A DNA stretch of 22,802 nt from contig JAOZUP010000011.1 in assembly GCA_029938595.1 (NCBI GenBank), forward strand, positions 1-22,802, given 5' to 3'. Numbering within the stretch: the stretch's first letter is position 1; each line of letters begins with the position of its first letter. The notes under the pieces are model-generated. The model was not told the DNA's origin. It made no database searches and worked only from the letters and a program-made list of their open reading frames with translations. Shown here piece by piece: positions 1 through 6,854 of the stretch. This stretch comes from Thermoanaerobaculales bacterium (lineage in GTDB: Bacteria > Acidobacteriota > Thermoanaerobaculia > Thermoanaerobaculales > Sulfomarinibacteraceae). The position numbers were made by a program, and so were the translations under genes.

Positions 1-2
1 CG

Positions 3-335
3 GGGGAGATGCTGTCCCAGGTCATCGTCGTGTCCCCGGGCCTGCCCCAGTACAATCTCGAGCGCGAACTCCTCAAGGGCTACTACCAGGAGTTCTACGA
101 GCACGGCTTCGGCTACGCTTATCTCGTGCCCGGTCTGACCCGCGTTGTTCAGGCCGCCGGCCGTCTCCTGCGCTCGGAGAACGACCGAGGGGTCATCGTC
201 GTCATGGGCCGCCGATTCCTCGACCCGAGGTATGCCCGACTCCTGCCGGAGGAGTGGACGCACGGAGACCCCACCAACCTCGTGTACGAAGACCCGGAAC
301 AGGCAATCCAAGAGTTTTTTGATGAAAACGAGTGA
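3..335 (+). CDS. DinG/XPD-type ATP-dependent DNA helicase, C-terminal fragment
   Basis: This is the last 110 codons of a gene that enters from the left edge; the frame is open from base 3, so the ATG at 9 is internal. The fragment matches the C-terminal helicase domain of the DinG/XPD superfamily 2 family. It shows a motif VI-like QAAGRLLRSENDRG (QxxGRxxR, ATP-sensing arginines), followed by a hydrophobic strand (VIVVMG), then RRFLDPRY and LLPEEW, as is typical of these ends. Such proteins unwind DNA 5'-3' in repair; many carry an iron-sulfur domain, which would lie upstream of the window and cannot be checked. The gene ends with TGA facing the leftward aminopeptidase gene across a 251-bp spacer with a repeat hairpin. 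The family call is good; the exact subfamily is uncertain. Confidence 0.8.
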   Translation, partial: GEMLSQVIVVSPGLPQYNLERELLKGYYQEFYEHGFGYAYLVPGLTRVVQAAGRLLRSENDRGVIVVMGRRFLDPRYARLLPEEWTHGDPTNLVYEDPEQAIQEFFDENE

Positions 336-586
336 ATTCTCAATTGTCAAAGCCTCATACAAAATCTGAAAGATTGTCAGCCTGAGGAGGACCAGACCCG
401 CCAGCTCGGTATCGGTATCGCTATTGGTATCGCTATCGAATGGCCGGATGGGCACTTGGCCCATCGATAGCGATTGCGATTCCGATAGCGATAGCGATCA
501 CGGGCCAGCCACCCATTGTCATCTCTTGTGTTGTCGGCCCAAAATGCCGTGGAAGACTCAGGATGACCGAAAAAGACGAAACGGCC
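336..586. other. Convergent intergenic spacer
   Basis: The spacer lies between the helicase end and the end of the leftward aminopeptidase gene. It contains the hexamer-repeat hairpin at 406-497. I see no credible gene in it; open frames crossing it are antisense to the aminopeptidase gene. There is no classical GC stem plus T-tract apart from the repeat hairpin. Confidence 0.6.
406..497. repeat. Inverted tandem hexamer repeat (5 + 5 units)
   Basis: The left arm, 406-435, is five contiguous hexamers of the form TCGSTA (one unit is TTGGTA). The right arm, 468-497, is five contiguous hexamers of the inverse form TASCGA, with one-base variants. Aligned as a stem with their flanks, about 31 of 40 positions pair, around a central ATGGCC...GGCCCAT segment. 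It sits between two convergent genes, so it could act as a bidirectional terminator or 3'-end stabiliser; that role is inference. Confidence 0.85.
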
Positions 587-1966
587 CTACCGCGCCATCG
601 CCGCTTCGACGTCATCGACAGTCTTCGGGATCCCCGGTCCAAGAACCCTGCTCCCATCCTCGGTGATGAGCACGTCGTCCTCGATGCGGACTCCTCCCAA
701 CCCGCAGAAATCGTCGAGCTTGTCATAGCGGATGAAGCTCCGGTGCAGCTTTTCTCCCTGCCAGCGCTCGATAAGGGCGGCGATGAAGTAGATTCCGGGT
801 TCGATCGTGATAACGAAGCCGGGCTCCAGCTTGCGCGCCATCCGGAGGTACGCGAGACCGAACTGGGTCGAGCGCTCCTCTCCCTCCGGGTAGCCCACGA
901 TATCGCCCAGGTCCTCCATGTCGTGGACATCGAGGCCCATCATGTGCCCGAGCCCGTGCGGGAAGAAGAGGGCGTGGGCGCCCGCCGCCACCGCCTTGTC
1001 GACATTTCCCTTCATGACGCCGATGTCCTTCAATCCCGAGGCGACGGTATGCGCTGCCAGGAGATGGAGTTCGCGGTTGGTGACGCCAGGGCGGGCGGCA
1101 TTGATGGCCGCCTCATTGGCGGCCAGCACCACCTCGTAGATGTCCCGTTGCTGGCTCGTGAACTTGCCCGAAACCGGCATCGTGCGGGTGATGTCGGATG
1201 CGTAGTGCAGCGGCGACTCGGCGCCACTGTCCACCAGCAGGAGATCCCCATCCTCGAGTGTGTTGGCAAAGCTCGTGTTGTGCAGAACATCGCCGCACAC
1301 GGTGACGATAGGTTCGAAGGCCTGGCGTCGGTCGCGGACGACGGCCACGGCCTGGTGGATCGCCGCGATCTCGGCCTCGGTTCGTCCTGCCTCGGCGGAC
1401 CTCATCGTGACCTCGTACATGCGCGCGGTTACCGCGACGGCGTCCTCGATCTCGACGATCTCGGCCGCCTCCTTGATCGAGCGCTGCGCGTTGACGGCGC
1501 GCACCAGCTCGATCGAGGTCCGCGCCTCGACCTCGCGCGGGTCGATGCCGAACAGGCCTGCGAGGACGAAGCTGCGCTCGGCTCGATACGGCGGCAGAAA
1601 ATGGATCGCCACTCCGCCGTCACCGATCGTTCCGAGCCGATCGGCCAAACCGCCGATGTCGGCGGTCGCTGCGATTCCCGCTGCCGCGGCGTGGTCGTCA
1701 AGGGTCGCGTGGGGCCCGAACCAGATGACGTCATCGCGGTGCTCCGGCGTGCCGTAGAGGACCTCGGAGCCGTCCGCCTCAATCAACAGGGCCAACCCCG
1801 CCTGGCTGATTCCCCCGTAGTACAAGAAGTGCGAATCCTGGCGAAACGGGTATGGGTTTTCGACATAGTTCTTTGGCGCTTCGGCGTTGCCCATGATCAG
1901 GATCGCGCCCTTGGGCACTGCGGTTCTCAGAACGTTCCTGCGAGCGGCGTAGGTACTGGCATCCAT
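587..1966 (-). CDS. pepP: Xaa-Pro aminopeptidase (aminopeptidase P, M24B)
   Basis: A 459-residue metallopeptidase that removes an N-terminal residue preceding proline, normally in the cytoplasm. The N-terminal creatinase-like domain (about 1-165) contains the FRQDSHFLYYGG motif typical of aminopeptidase P. The C-terminal pita-bread domain shows all five dinuclear-metal ligands: D246 (LLLVDSGAE), D258 (YASDITRT), H341 (HGLGHMMGLDVHD), E389 (TIEPGIY) and E429 (RIEDD). Length fits the family (about 440 in E. coli). I chose the ATG at 1966 because a perfect AGGAGG lies at 1972-1977, five bases upstream; an open frame continues to 2095, but that extension has no family character and runs into the inverted repeat at 2061-2145. 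It is divergent from the DUF255 gene. The function call is firm. Confidence 0.93.
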   Translation of the reverse strand: MDASTYAARRNVLRTAVPKGAILIMGNAEAPKNYVENPYPFRQDSHFLYYGGISQAGLALLIEADGSEVLYGTPEHRDDVIWFGPHATLDDHAAAAGIAATADIGGLADRLGTIGDGGVAIHFLPPYRAERSFVLAGLFGIDPREVEARTSIELVRAVNAQRSIKEAAEIVEIEDAVAVTARMYEVTMRSAEAGRTEAEIAAIHQAVAVVRDRRQAFEPIVTVCGDVLHNTSFANTLEDGDLLLVDSGAESPLHYASDITRTMPVSGKFTSQQRDIYEVVLAANEAAINAARPGVTNRELHLLAAHTVASGLKDIGVMKGNVDKAVAAGAHALFFPHGLGHMMGLDVHDMEDLGDIVGYPEGEERSTQFGLAYLRMARKLEPGFVITIEPGIYFIAALIERWQGEKLHRSFIRYDKLDDFCGLGGVRIEDDVLITEDGSRVLGPGIPKTVDDVEAAMAR

Positions 1967-2060
1967 GAAAGCCTCCTCGTGTGCAAGCATTATGCACGAA
2001 CCCTGTTCCAGGGGTTCTCGTGCACACCGCTGCTCTCCCGTTTCCGCACGCGCTTCCCGA

Positions 2061-2145
2061 GAGGAGCCACCCTTGACATTGTTTGCCAGCAGCACCCCGC
2101 CAAACCGAAGGTACGGGGCTCAAACAATGTCAAAAGTGGCACCTC
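2061..2145. repeat. Long inverted repeat, MITE- or REP-like hairpin
   Basis: The arms 2061-2085 and 2121-2145 are reverse complements at 22 of 25 positions, with a perfect 13-bp core (TTGACATTGTTTG and CAAACAATGTCAA). An inner CCCCG/CGGGG pair (2095-2099, 2114-2118) could extend the stem. A 9-bp direct repeat, CCGCACGCG, occurs at 2044-2052 and 2148-2156, but it does not abut the arms symmetrically, so it is not a clean target-site duplication. No transposase is adjacent. It may be a small non-autonomous element or a RAYT/REP-type palindrome; its identity is unproven. Confidence 0.7.
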
Positions 2146-2207
2146 CACCGCACGCGGTCCGTTTCCCGAAGCGCTTCCGAAAATCCAAAATATTCTGGGA
2201 GGGTTGA

Positions 2208-2261
2208 GCGGCATTCCTAATTCCTAATTCCTAATTCCTAACTCCAACCTTGGAATGCCGC
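2208..2261. repeat. Heptamer tandem array within a 10-bp inverted repeat
   Basis: Four perfect contiguous copies of TTCCTAA (2214-2241) lie between GCGGCATTCC (2208-2217) and its exact reverse complement GGAATGCCGC (2252-2261). Unlike the other repeat sites, the tandem units have no inverted partner array. The unit resembles the CTTCCTAA units at 12251-12299. It lies 25 bases upstream of the DUF255 start, so it would be in that gene's leader or promoter. Confidence 0.8.
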
Positions 2262-2286
2262 ACGACACCACCCGGTTTCCTACTCC

Positions 2287-4476
2287 GTGAAAAACCCCCA
2301 CCAGGCAATAACTGTAATCGCCCTCCTTGGAGCTCTCATGACCCACGCGTCGTCGACCGAGCCGACATCCGGCAAGAATCACCTTTCTGACTCGAAGAGC
2401 CCGTACCTTCTCCAGCACGCCGACAACCCGGTCGACTGGTACCCCTGGGGAGAGGAGGCTTTCGCCAAGGCAAAGAAAGAGGGCAAACCGATTTTTCTCT
2501 CCATCGGCTACGCGACCTGTCACTGGTGCCACGTGATGGAGCACGAGAGCTTCGAGGATGAGACTGTGGCGAAGCTGATGAACGAGGCCTTTATCAATAT
2601 CAAGGTCGACCGTGAGGAACGCCCGGATATCGACCAGGTTTACATGTCGGTGTGCCAGATGCTCACCGGCGGAGGCGGCTGGCCCCTGACCATCATCATG
2701 ACCCCCGACAAGGAGCCGTTCTACGCCGCCACCTACATACCCAAGGAGAGTCGATTCGGCCGTATCGGCATGGTCGATCTTATCCCCCGTGTCCGCCAGC
2801 TCTGGGACTCCGACCGTGACAAAATATCGGCGACCTCGCGGCAGATCCTTGCCGGTCTCGAGAAGATGGACACGCGGTCCGCCGGCGGCAGCCTCGAACC
2901 GAAAGTAGTCGACGATGCGTTCACCCAGCTCGCCGGCCGCTACGACGCGACCCACGGCGGGTTCGGGTCCGCGCCCAAGTTCCCGTCCCCCCAGAACCTG
3001 ATCTTCCTCACCCGTTACTGGAGCCGGACCGGAAACACGAGCGCCCTGCAGATGGTTAACCACACCCTCGAACAGATGCGTCAGGGCGGCGTCTACGACC
3101 AGATCGGTTTCGGTTTCCACCGCTACTCCACCGACGCCGAGTGGCTGGTACCCCACTTCGAGAAGATGCTCTACGACCAGGCGATGCTGACCATGGCCTA
3201 CACCGAGGCGTGGCTCGCTACCCGAAACCCGGTCTTTGAGCGCACCGTGCACGAAATCGTCACCTACGTCTTGCGAGACATGACGTCGCCGGAGGGCGCT
3301 TTCTACTCCGCCGAGGACGCGGACAGCGAGGGCGAGGAGGGCCTCTTCTACCTGTGGAGCCTTGCCGAAATCGAAGAGATTCTGAGCAAGGACGACGCCG
3401 CCTTTGCGGCCGAGGCGTGGAACCTCAGCGCCGAGGGGAACTACACTGACGAGGTGAAGGGCAGCCGAACCGGCCTCAACATTCCCAACCACACCCAGAG
3501 CTCCACTGCAGCTGGCGGAACCCTCAACATGACGGAGAAGGAATTCGAGCAACGGCTGCAGCTACTTCGCGCCCGCCTCTTCGACATCCGTGAGAACCGG
3601 GTGCACCCACTCAAGGACGACAAGGTGCTCGCCGATTGGAATGGCCTGATGGCGGCCGCGCTCGCCGCTGCCGGACGTGTGTTTTATGAACCCGAGTGGA
3701 TCCGCGCCGCGGAACGCGCCACCGGCTTCGTCCTCGACGAGATGCGCACCAACAAGAGCCGGATGCTCCACCGCTACCGCGACGGCGATGCCTCGATTCC
3801 TGCTTTCCTCGACGACTACGTCTTCATGACCACTGCAATGTTGGAGCTATACGAGGCCACCTTCGACCCGAAGTACCTCGAGCGGGCGCTGGAGCTCCAG
3901 CAGCAGACCCTCGCGCTCTTCTGGGACAATGCTCGCGGCGGCTTTTTCTTTACCGCCGCCGACAACGAGGAGCTGCTGGTCCGCCAGAAGGAGGTCTACG
4001 ACGGGGCGATCCCGTCGGGCAACTCGATGGCGGCCGACAACTTCGTTCGTCTTGCGCGCCTCACGGGTGACAGCGAGCACCTCAAGGAAGCCGATCACAT
4101 CTTCGCCGCTTTCGCCGGCGAGGCGGGCCGCCTCCCTTCCGCCCATTGCCAGCTGATGAGCGCACTCCAGCGCGGCGTCGGCCCCTCCCTCGAGGTGGTG
4201 ATCGCCGGCGATCGTGGTGCGGCCGACACTGCGGCTCTGATCGCTACCGTCAGAGAGATGTATCTACCGCACGCCGCAGTGTTGTTGGTGCCGTCGGGCC
4301 CATCCGGCACCGCCATTCGCAAGCTCGCACTCTTCGCAAAGGCCTACGAGCCCGTCAAAGGCAAGGCCGCCGCCTATGTCTGCCAGGACTTCACCTGTCA
4401 GCTCCCAACCACCGATCCGGGAAAGTTAGCAACGCTGCTGAAGGAAGCTATCTCCAAGCCGAAGTCCTCTTCATAA
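2287..4476 (+). CDS. Thioredoxin-fold DUF255 / SSP411 (YyaL-type) protein with likely signal peptide
   Basis: A 729-residue protein of the YyaL/spermatogenesis-associated protein 20 family: an N-terminal thioredoxin-like DUF255 domain (about 32-190) fused to a long alpha/alpha-barrel region resembling N-acylglucosamine 2-epimerases. Family signatures are SPYLLQHADNPVDWYPWG (38-55), the C78-H-W-C81 redox motif, DREERPDID, GGGGWPL, KFPSPQNL, WLVPHFEKMLYDQA and DDKVLADWNGL. The biochemical function of the family is not well established. Residues 1-23 have a lysine, a hydrophobic run (ITVIALLGAL) and an ASS-like end, suggesting export, which is not usual in this family. The start is GTG at 2287; no strong ribosome binding site is visible, so the start is moderately certain. 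A repeat hairpin follows the stop. Confidence 0.92.
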   Translation: MKNPHQAITVIALLGALMTHASSTEPTSGKNHLSDSKSPYLLQHADNPVDWYPWGEEAFAKAKKEGKPIFLSIGYATCHWCHVMEHESFEDETVAKLMNEAFINIKVDREERPDIDQVYMSVCQMLTGGGGWPLTIIMTPDKEPFYAATYIPKESRFGRIGMVDLIPRVRQLWDSDRDKISATSRQILAGLEKMDTRSAGGSLEPKVVDDAFTQLAGRYDATHGGFGSAPKFPSPQNLIFLTRYWSRTGNTSALQMVNHTLEQMRQGGVYDQIGFGFHRYSTDAEWLVPHFEKMLYDQAMLTMAYTEAWLATRNPVFERTVHEIVTYVLRDMTSPEGAFYSAEDADSEGEEGLFYLWSLAEIEEILSKDDAAFAAEAWNLSAEGNYTDEVKGSRTGLNIPNHTQSSTAAGGTLNMTEKEFEQRLQLLRARLFDIRENRVHPLKDDKVLADWNGLMAAALAAAGRVFYEPEWIRAAERATGFVLDEMRTNKSRMLHRYRDGDASIPAFLDDYVFMTTAMLELYEATFDPKYLERALELQQQTLALFWDNARGGFFFTAADNEELLVRQKEVYDGAIPSGNSMAADNFVRLARLTGDSEHLKEADHIFAAFAGEAGRLPSAHCQLMSALQRGVGPSLEVVIAGDRGAADTAALIATVREMYLPHAAVLLVPSGPSGTAIRKLALFAKAYEPVKGKAAAYVCQDFTCQLPTTDPGKLATLLKEAISKPKSSS

Positions 4477-4480
4477 GACG

Positions 4481-4585
4481 CCAGATGCCGGATACCAGAT
4501 GCCGGATGCCGGATGAAGCCAAACCGTAACTTCCAGGTAGGTGGATCTGGAATCCGGTATCTGGTATCTGGCATCCGGTATCCGG
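4481..4585. repeat. Inverted tandem heptamer repeat (5 + 6 units)
   Basis: Five contiguous heptamers CCRGATR occupy 4481-4515; six heptamers of the inverse form NATCYGG occupy 4544-4585. Pairing 34 bases of the arms gives 28 Watson-Crick matches. All six mismatches are transitions, four of which would be G-U pairs in rightward RNA. It starts four bases after the DUF255 stop and ends just before the GH2 gene, so it would form a long RNA hairpin between two co-directional genes. Confidence 0.88.
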
Positions 4586-4613
4586 TTTCGTGGGACCTGT
4601 ACCATGGCCGCCG

Positions 4614-6854
4614 ATGATTGAAACTCCTCTCCGGATCCGCCACGACCTCAGCCTTGGCTGGGAGTTCGTGAAGGGACGGGTCGGGCACGGGTGGCTTCGC
4701 GGGCGCGGCGATGGCGGCGAGATGGTGGACCTCCCTCATAGCTGGAACGACCGTGACACCTTTCAATACGGTCGCCGCAGCTACAGCGGCTTCGGCGCCT
4801 ACCGGCGAGAGCTGGACCTTCCGCGGCCGCCCGGAAGCGGTTTCTGGCGGCTCCGCAGCGAGGGCTTTTTCGGCATTGCAAATGTCAGGCTGGACGGTAC
4901 CCTCCTGGCCCGGGTGGACGGCCAGTACTTGGGATTTGATATCGACCTCCCGGGTTCGCTCGCTGCCGGGCCGCACGTGCTGGCGGTGCGGCTCGACAAT
5001 CTCTTTCACCGCAACGTCCTGCCCGGCAGGCGCGACCCGGACTTTCTCCTGTATGGCGGGCTCGCCGGTCGCGTGTGGCTCGAGTGGGTGACGGCGTTCC
5101 GCATCGAGGAGGATTCGGTCGAGGTCGTGTGCACGCCGGGTCCTGAAGGCGCCGAGATCCTCGAGCTTCGATGCAGGGTCAACGGCCTCGAAGGGTCTTC
5201 AAAAACCTCAGATTTGAGCTGGATCATCACGTCGGCGGATGGTGAGCAGATCGCCGCTTCCGGACCGGTGCGTGTCGGCGAGGACACAACGGTTGTCCCG
5301 ACAATGATCCGGGATCCACGCTGCTGGTCGCCGGACAAACCGCGGCTCTACTGGGCCGAGTGCCAGTTGGAGACCGGCGCCGATCCAGCAGACGCGGTAC
5401 GTGTCCGCTTCGGCATTACTCGCGCAGAGTTCCGGCCTCGTCGCGGTTTTTTCCTCGACGGCACCCGGGTCGATCTTCACGGCTGCAACCGCCACGAGGC
5501 GATCCCGGGATTCGGCAGCGCCCTCCCGCCAGAGGTGCAACGGGCTGACGCCGAGCTTCTCAAGGACTACGGCTGCAACTTCGTCCGCCTTTCACACTAC
5601 CCGCAACATCCGACCTTTCTCGACGCCTGCGACGAGCTCGGCATCATGGTCTACGCCGAGATCGCGACTTGGAAGAGCGTCCGTTCGGCCCGCGGTTGGC
5701 GGCGGGCGGCGCGGCGGCAAATGCACGATCTCATTTTGCGCGATCGACATCACCCGAGCGTCATCCTGTGGGGCATGGGCAACGAGTCACGCTCGCGGAA
5801 GGCCTACTCCGAACTGCGCGGCATCGCCAACGAGCTCGACCCGGAACGCCCGGTGACCTACGCCGAGAATAACCTTTATCGGGCTCGCCGACAGCACACG
5901 ATCGGCATTTCCGACGTCTGGGGACTCAACTACGAGCTCGATGTTCTCGAGGACGCCTGCACCTCGAGCCGCCTCGAAAACGTCATCGCCAGCGAGTGCT
6001 GCAACCACCCCATCAGCATCAAGGGTGACGACCGTGAGGAGCTGACTCAGGTTGCTACCCTCGAGCACGAGTGGGAGCTGATGATGGACCGCCCCTACCT
6101 GGCGGGGCACGCGGTGTGGAGCATGATCGACTACGCCACCGAGCATCGTAAACGGTACCGCCGTCTCGCAGGATTGTTCGATGCCTGGCGCCGACCGAAA
6201 ATGGCCGCTGAGCTCTTCCGTGCCCGCTACGCCGAAGAGCCCATGATCTCGCTCTTCGACACCGCCCCCGGACCCGCAACGCCGCCCTCCAGGTTCCGCC
6301 GCGATGTGCCTGCAGCCAGGAACCGTGGCGACCGCGAGCTGCACGTATTCACCAACTGCGAGAGCGTGCGCCTGCGCCGGGACGGCGAGCCGTTGATCGA
6401 TCTCGAGGGGGCCATCCACTTCGTGGTGCCGATCGGTGACGCTTTCGAGGAGATCTCGGCCGCGGGATCGAGGCGGGGCTCGAATATCGAAGCACGCCAC
6501 CACCGATACGGGAGGGCTTCGCGGATCGAGCTCGTCGCGCACGACGGGGTTTTCACACCCGGTAGAACGATCACGATTGACGTTGCGATCTTCGATGACG
6601 ATGGTGTAACGGTCCGGGATTGGAACGAGCACGTACACCTTCAAGCCGAGGGGGACGCCCGTTTGCACACCTACACCGATTCCGGTGAGGTAGTGATGGC
6701 GCGCGGCGAGGGGAGAGCCTACCTAACCCTTGGCAGCCGGGAGGGCGAAGTCGTGGTCACCGCGATGGCTGGAGGTCTCGCCGCCGGGACTGCCACGATT
6801 CATATCGCGACACCCGGCCCATCCGGTGCCGCTGATCAGCCGGTGGATGCATAG
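4614..6854 (+). CDS. Glycoside hydrolase family 2 enzyme (beta-galactosidase/beta-glucuronidase-like)
   Basis: A 746-residue GH2 enzyme expected to hydrolyse terminal beta-linked sugars with retention. In order it has a jelly-roll sugar-binding domain (about 1-165, with DLPHSWNDRDTF), an Ig-like domain (about 170-265), a TIM barrel (about 270-560, entered by LHGCNRHEAIPGFG and NFVRLSHYPQHP) and a C-terminal Ig/Big-like region (about 640-740). The acid/base is E391 in WGMGNES and the likely nucleophile is E461 in IASECC. No signal peptide is seen, so it is probably cytoplasmic. I prefer ATG 4614; GTG 4590 is in frame but touches the end of the repeat hairpin, and neither has a good ribosome binding site. 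Its last 19 bases overlap the convergent fusion gene. The substrate cannot be told from sequence. Confidence 0.9.
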   Translation: MIETPLRIRHDLSLGWEFVKGRVGHGWLRGRGDGGEMVDLPHSWNDRDTFQYGRRSYSGFGAYRRELDLPRPPGSGFWRLRSEGFFGIANVRLDGTLLARVDGQYLGFDIDLPGSLAAGPHVLAVRLDNLFHRNVLPGRRDPDFLLYGGLAGRVWLEWVTAFRIEEDSVEVVCTPGPEGAEILELRCRVNGLEGSSKTSDLSWIITSADGEQIAASGPVRVGEDTTVVPTMIRDPRCWSPDKPRLYWAECQLETGADPADAVRVRFGITRAEFRPRRGFFLDGTRVDLHGCNRHEAIPGFGSALPPEVQRADAELLKDYGCNFVRLSHYPQHPTFLDACDELGIMVYAEIATWKSVRSARGWRRAARRQMHDLILRDRHHPSVILWGMGNESRSRKAYSELRGIANELDPERPVTYAENNLYRARRQHTIGISDVWGLNYELDVLEDACTSSRLENVIASECCNHPISIKGDDREELTQVATLEHEWELMMDRPYLAGHAVWSMIDYATEHRKRYRRLAGLFDAWRRPKMAAELFRARYAEEPMISLFDTAPGPATPPSRFRRDVPAARNRGDRELHVFTNCESVRLRRDGEPLIDLEGAIHFVVPIGDAFEEISAAGSRRGSNIEARHHRYGRASRIELVAHDGVFTPGRTITIDVAIFDDDGVTVRDWNEHVHLQAEGDARLHTYTDSGEVVMARGEGRAYLTLGSREGEVVVTAMAGGLAAGTATIHIATPGPSGAADQPVDA

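Larger units (their letters stand above)
1967..2286. other. Divergent intergenic spacer with repeats
   Basis: A 320-bp spacer between the start of the leftward aminopeptidase gene and the rightward DUF255 gene. It holds a 25-bp-arm inverted repeat (2061-2145), the palindrome GAAGCGCTTC near 2168-2177, and a heptamer array inside a short inverted repeat (2208-2261). Promoters for both genes should lie here, but I could not place a convincing -35/-10 pair. Confidence 0.55.

Noticed and set aside
2073..2133. TTGACA hexamers on both strands as -35 boxes
   Set aside because: They are the mirrored arms of the inverted repeat; neither has an acceptable -10 hexamer at 16-18 bp.
440..2227. A 595-codon rightward open frame over the aminopeptidase gene
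   Set aside because: It is the GC-rich antisense shadow of a clear M24 peptidase with all metal ligands; its own translation has no recognisable domain and starts inside the hexamer repeat.
2224..3552. A 442-codon leftward open frame opposite the DUF255 gene
   Set aside because: Low-complexity valine/leucine/glycine-rich shadow of a gene with strong family motifs on the other strand.
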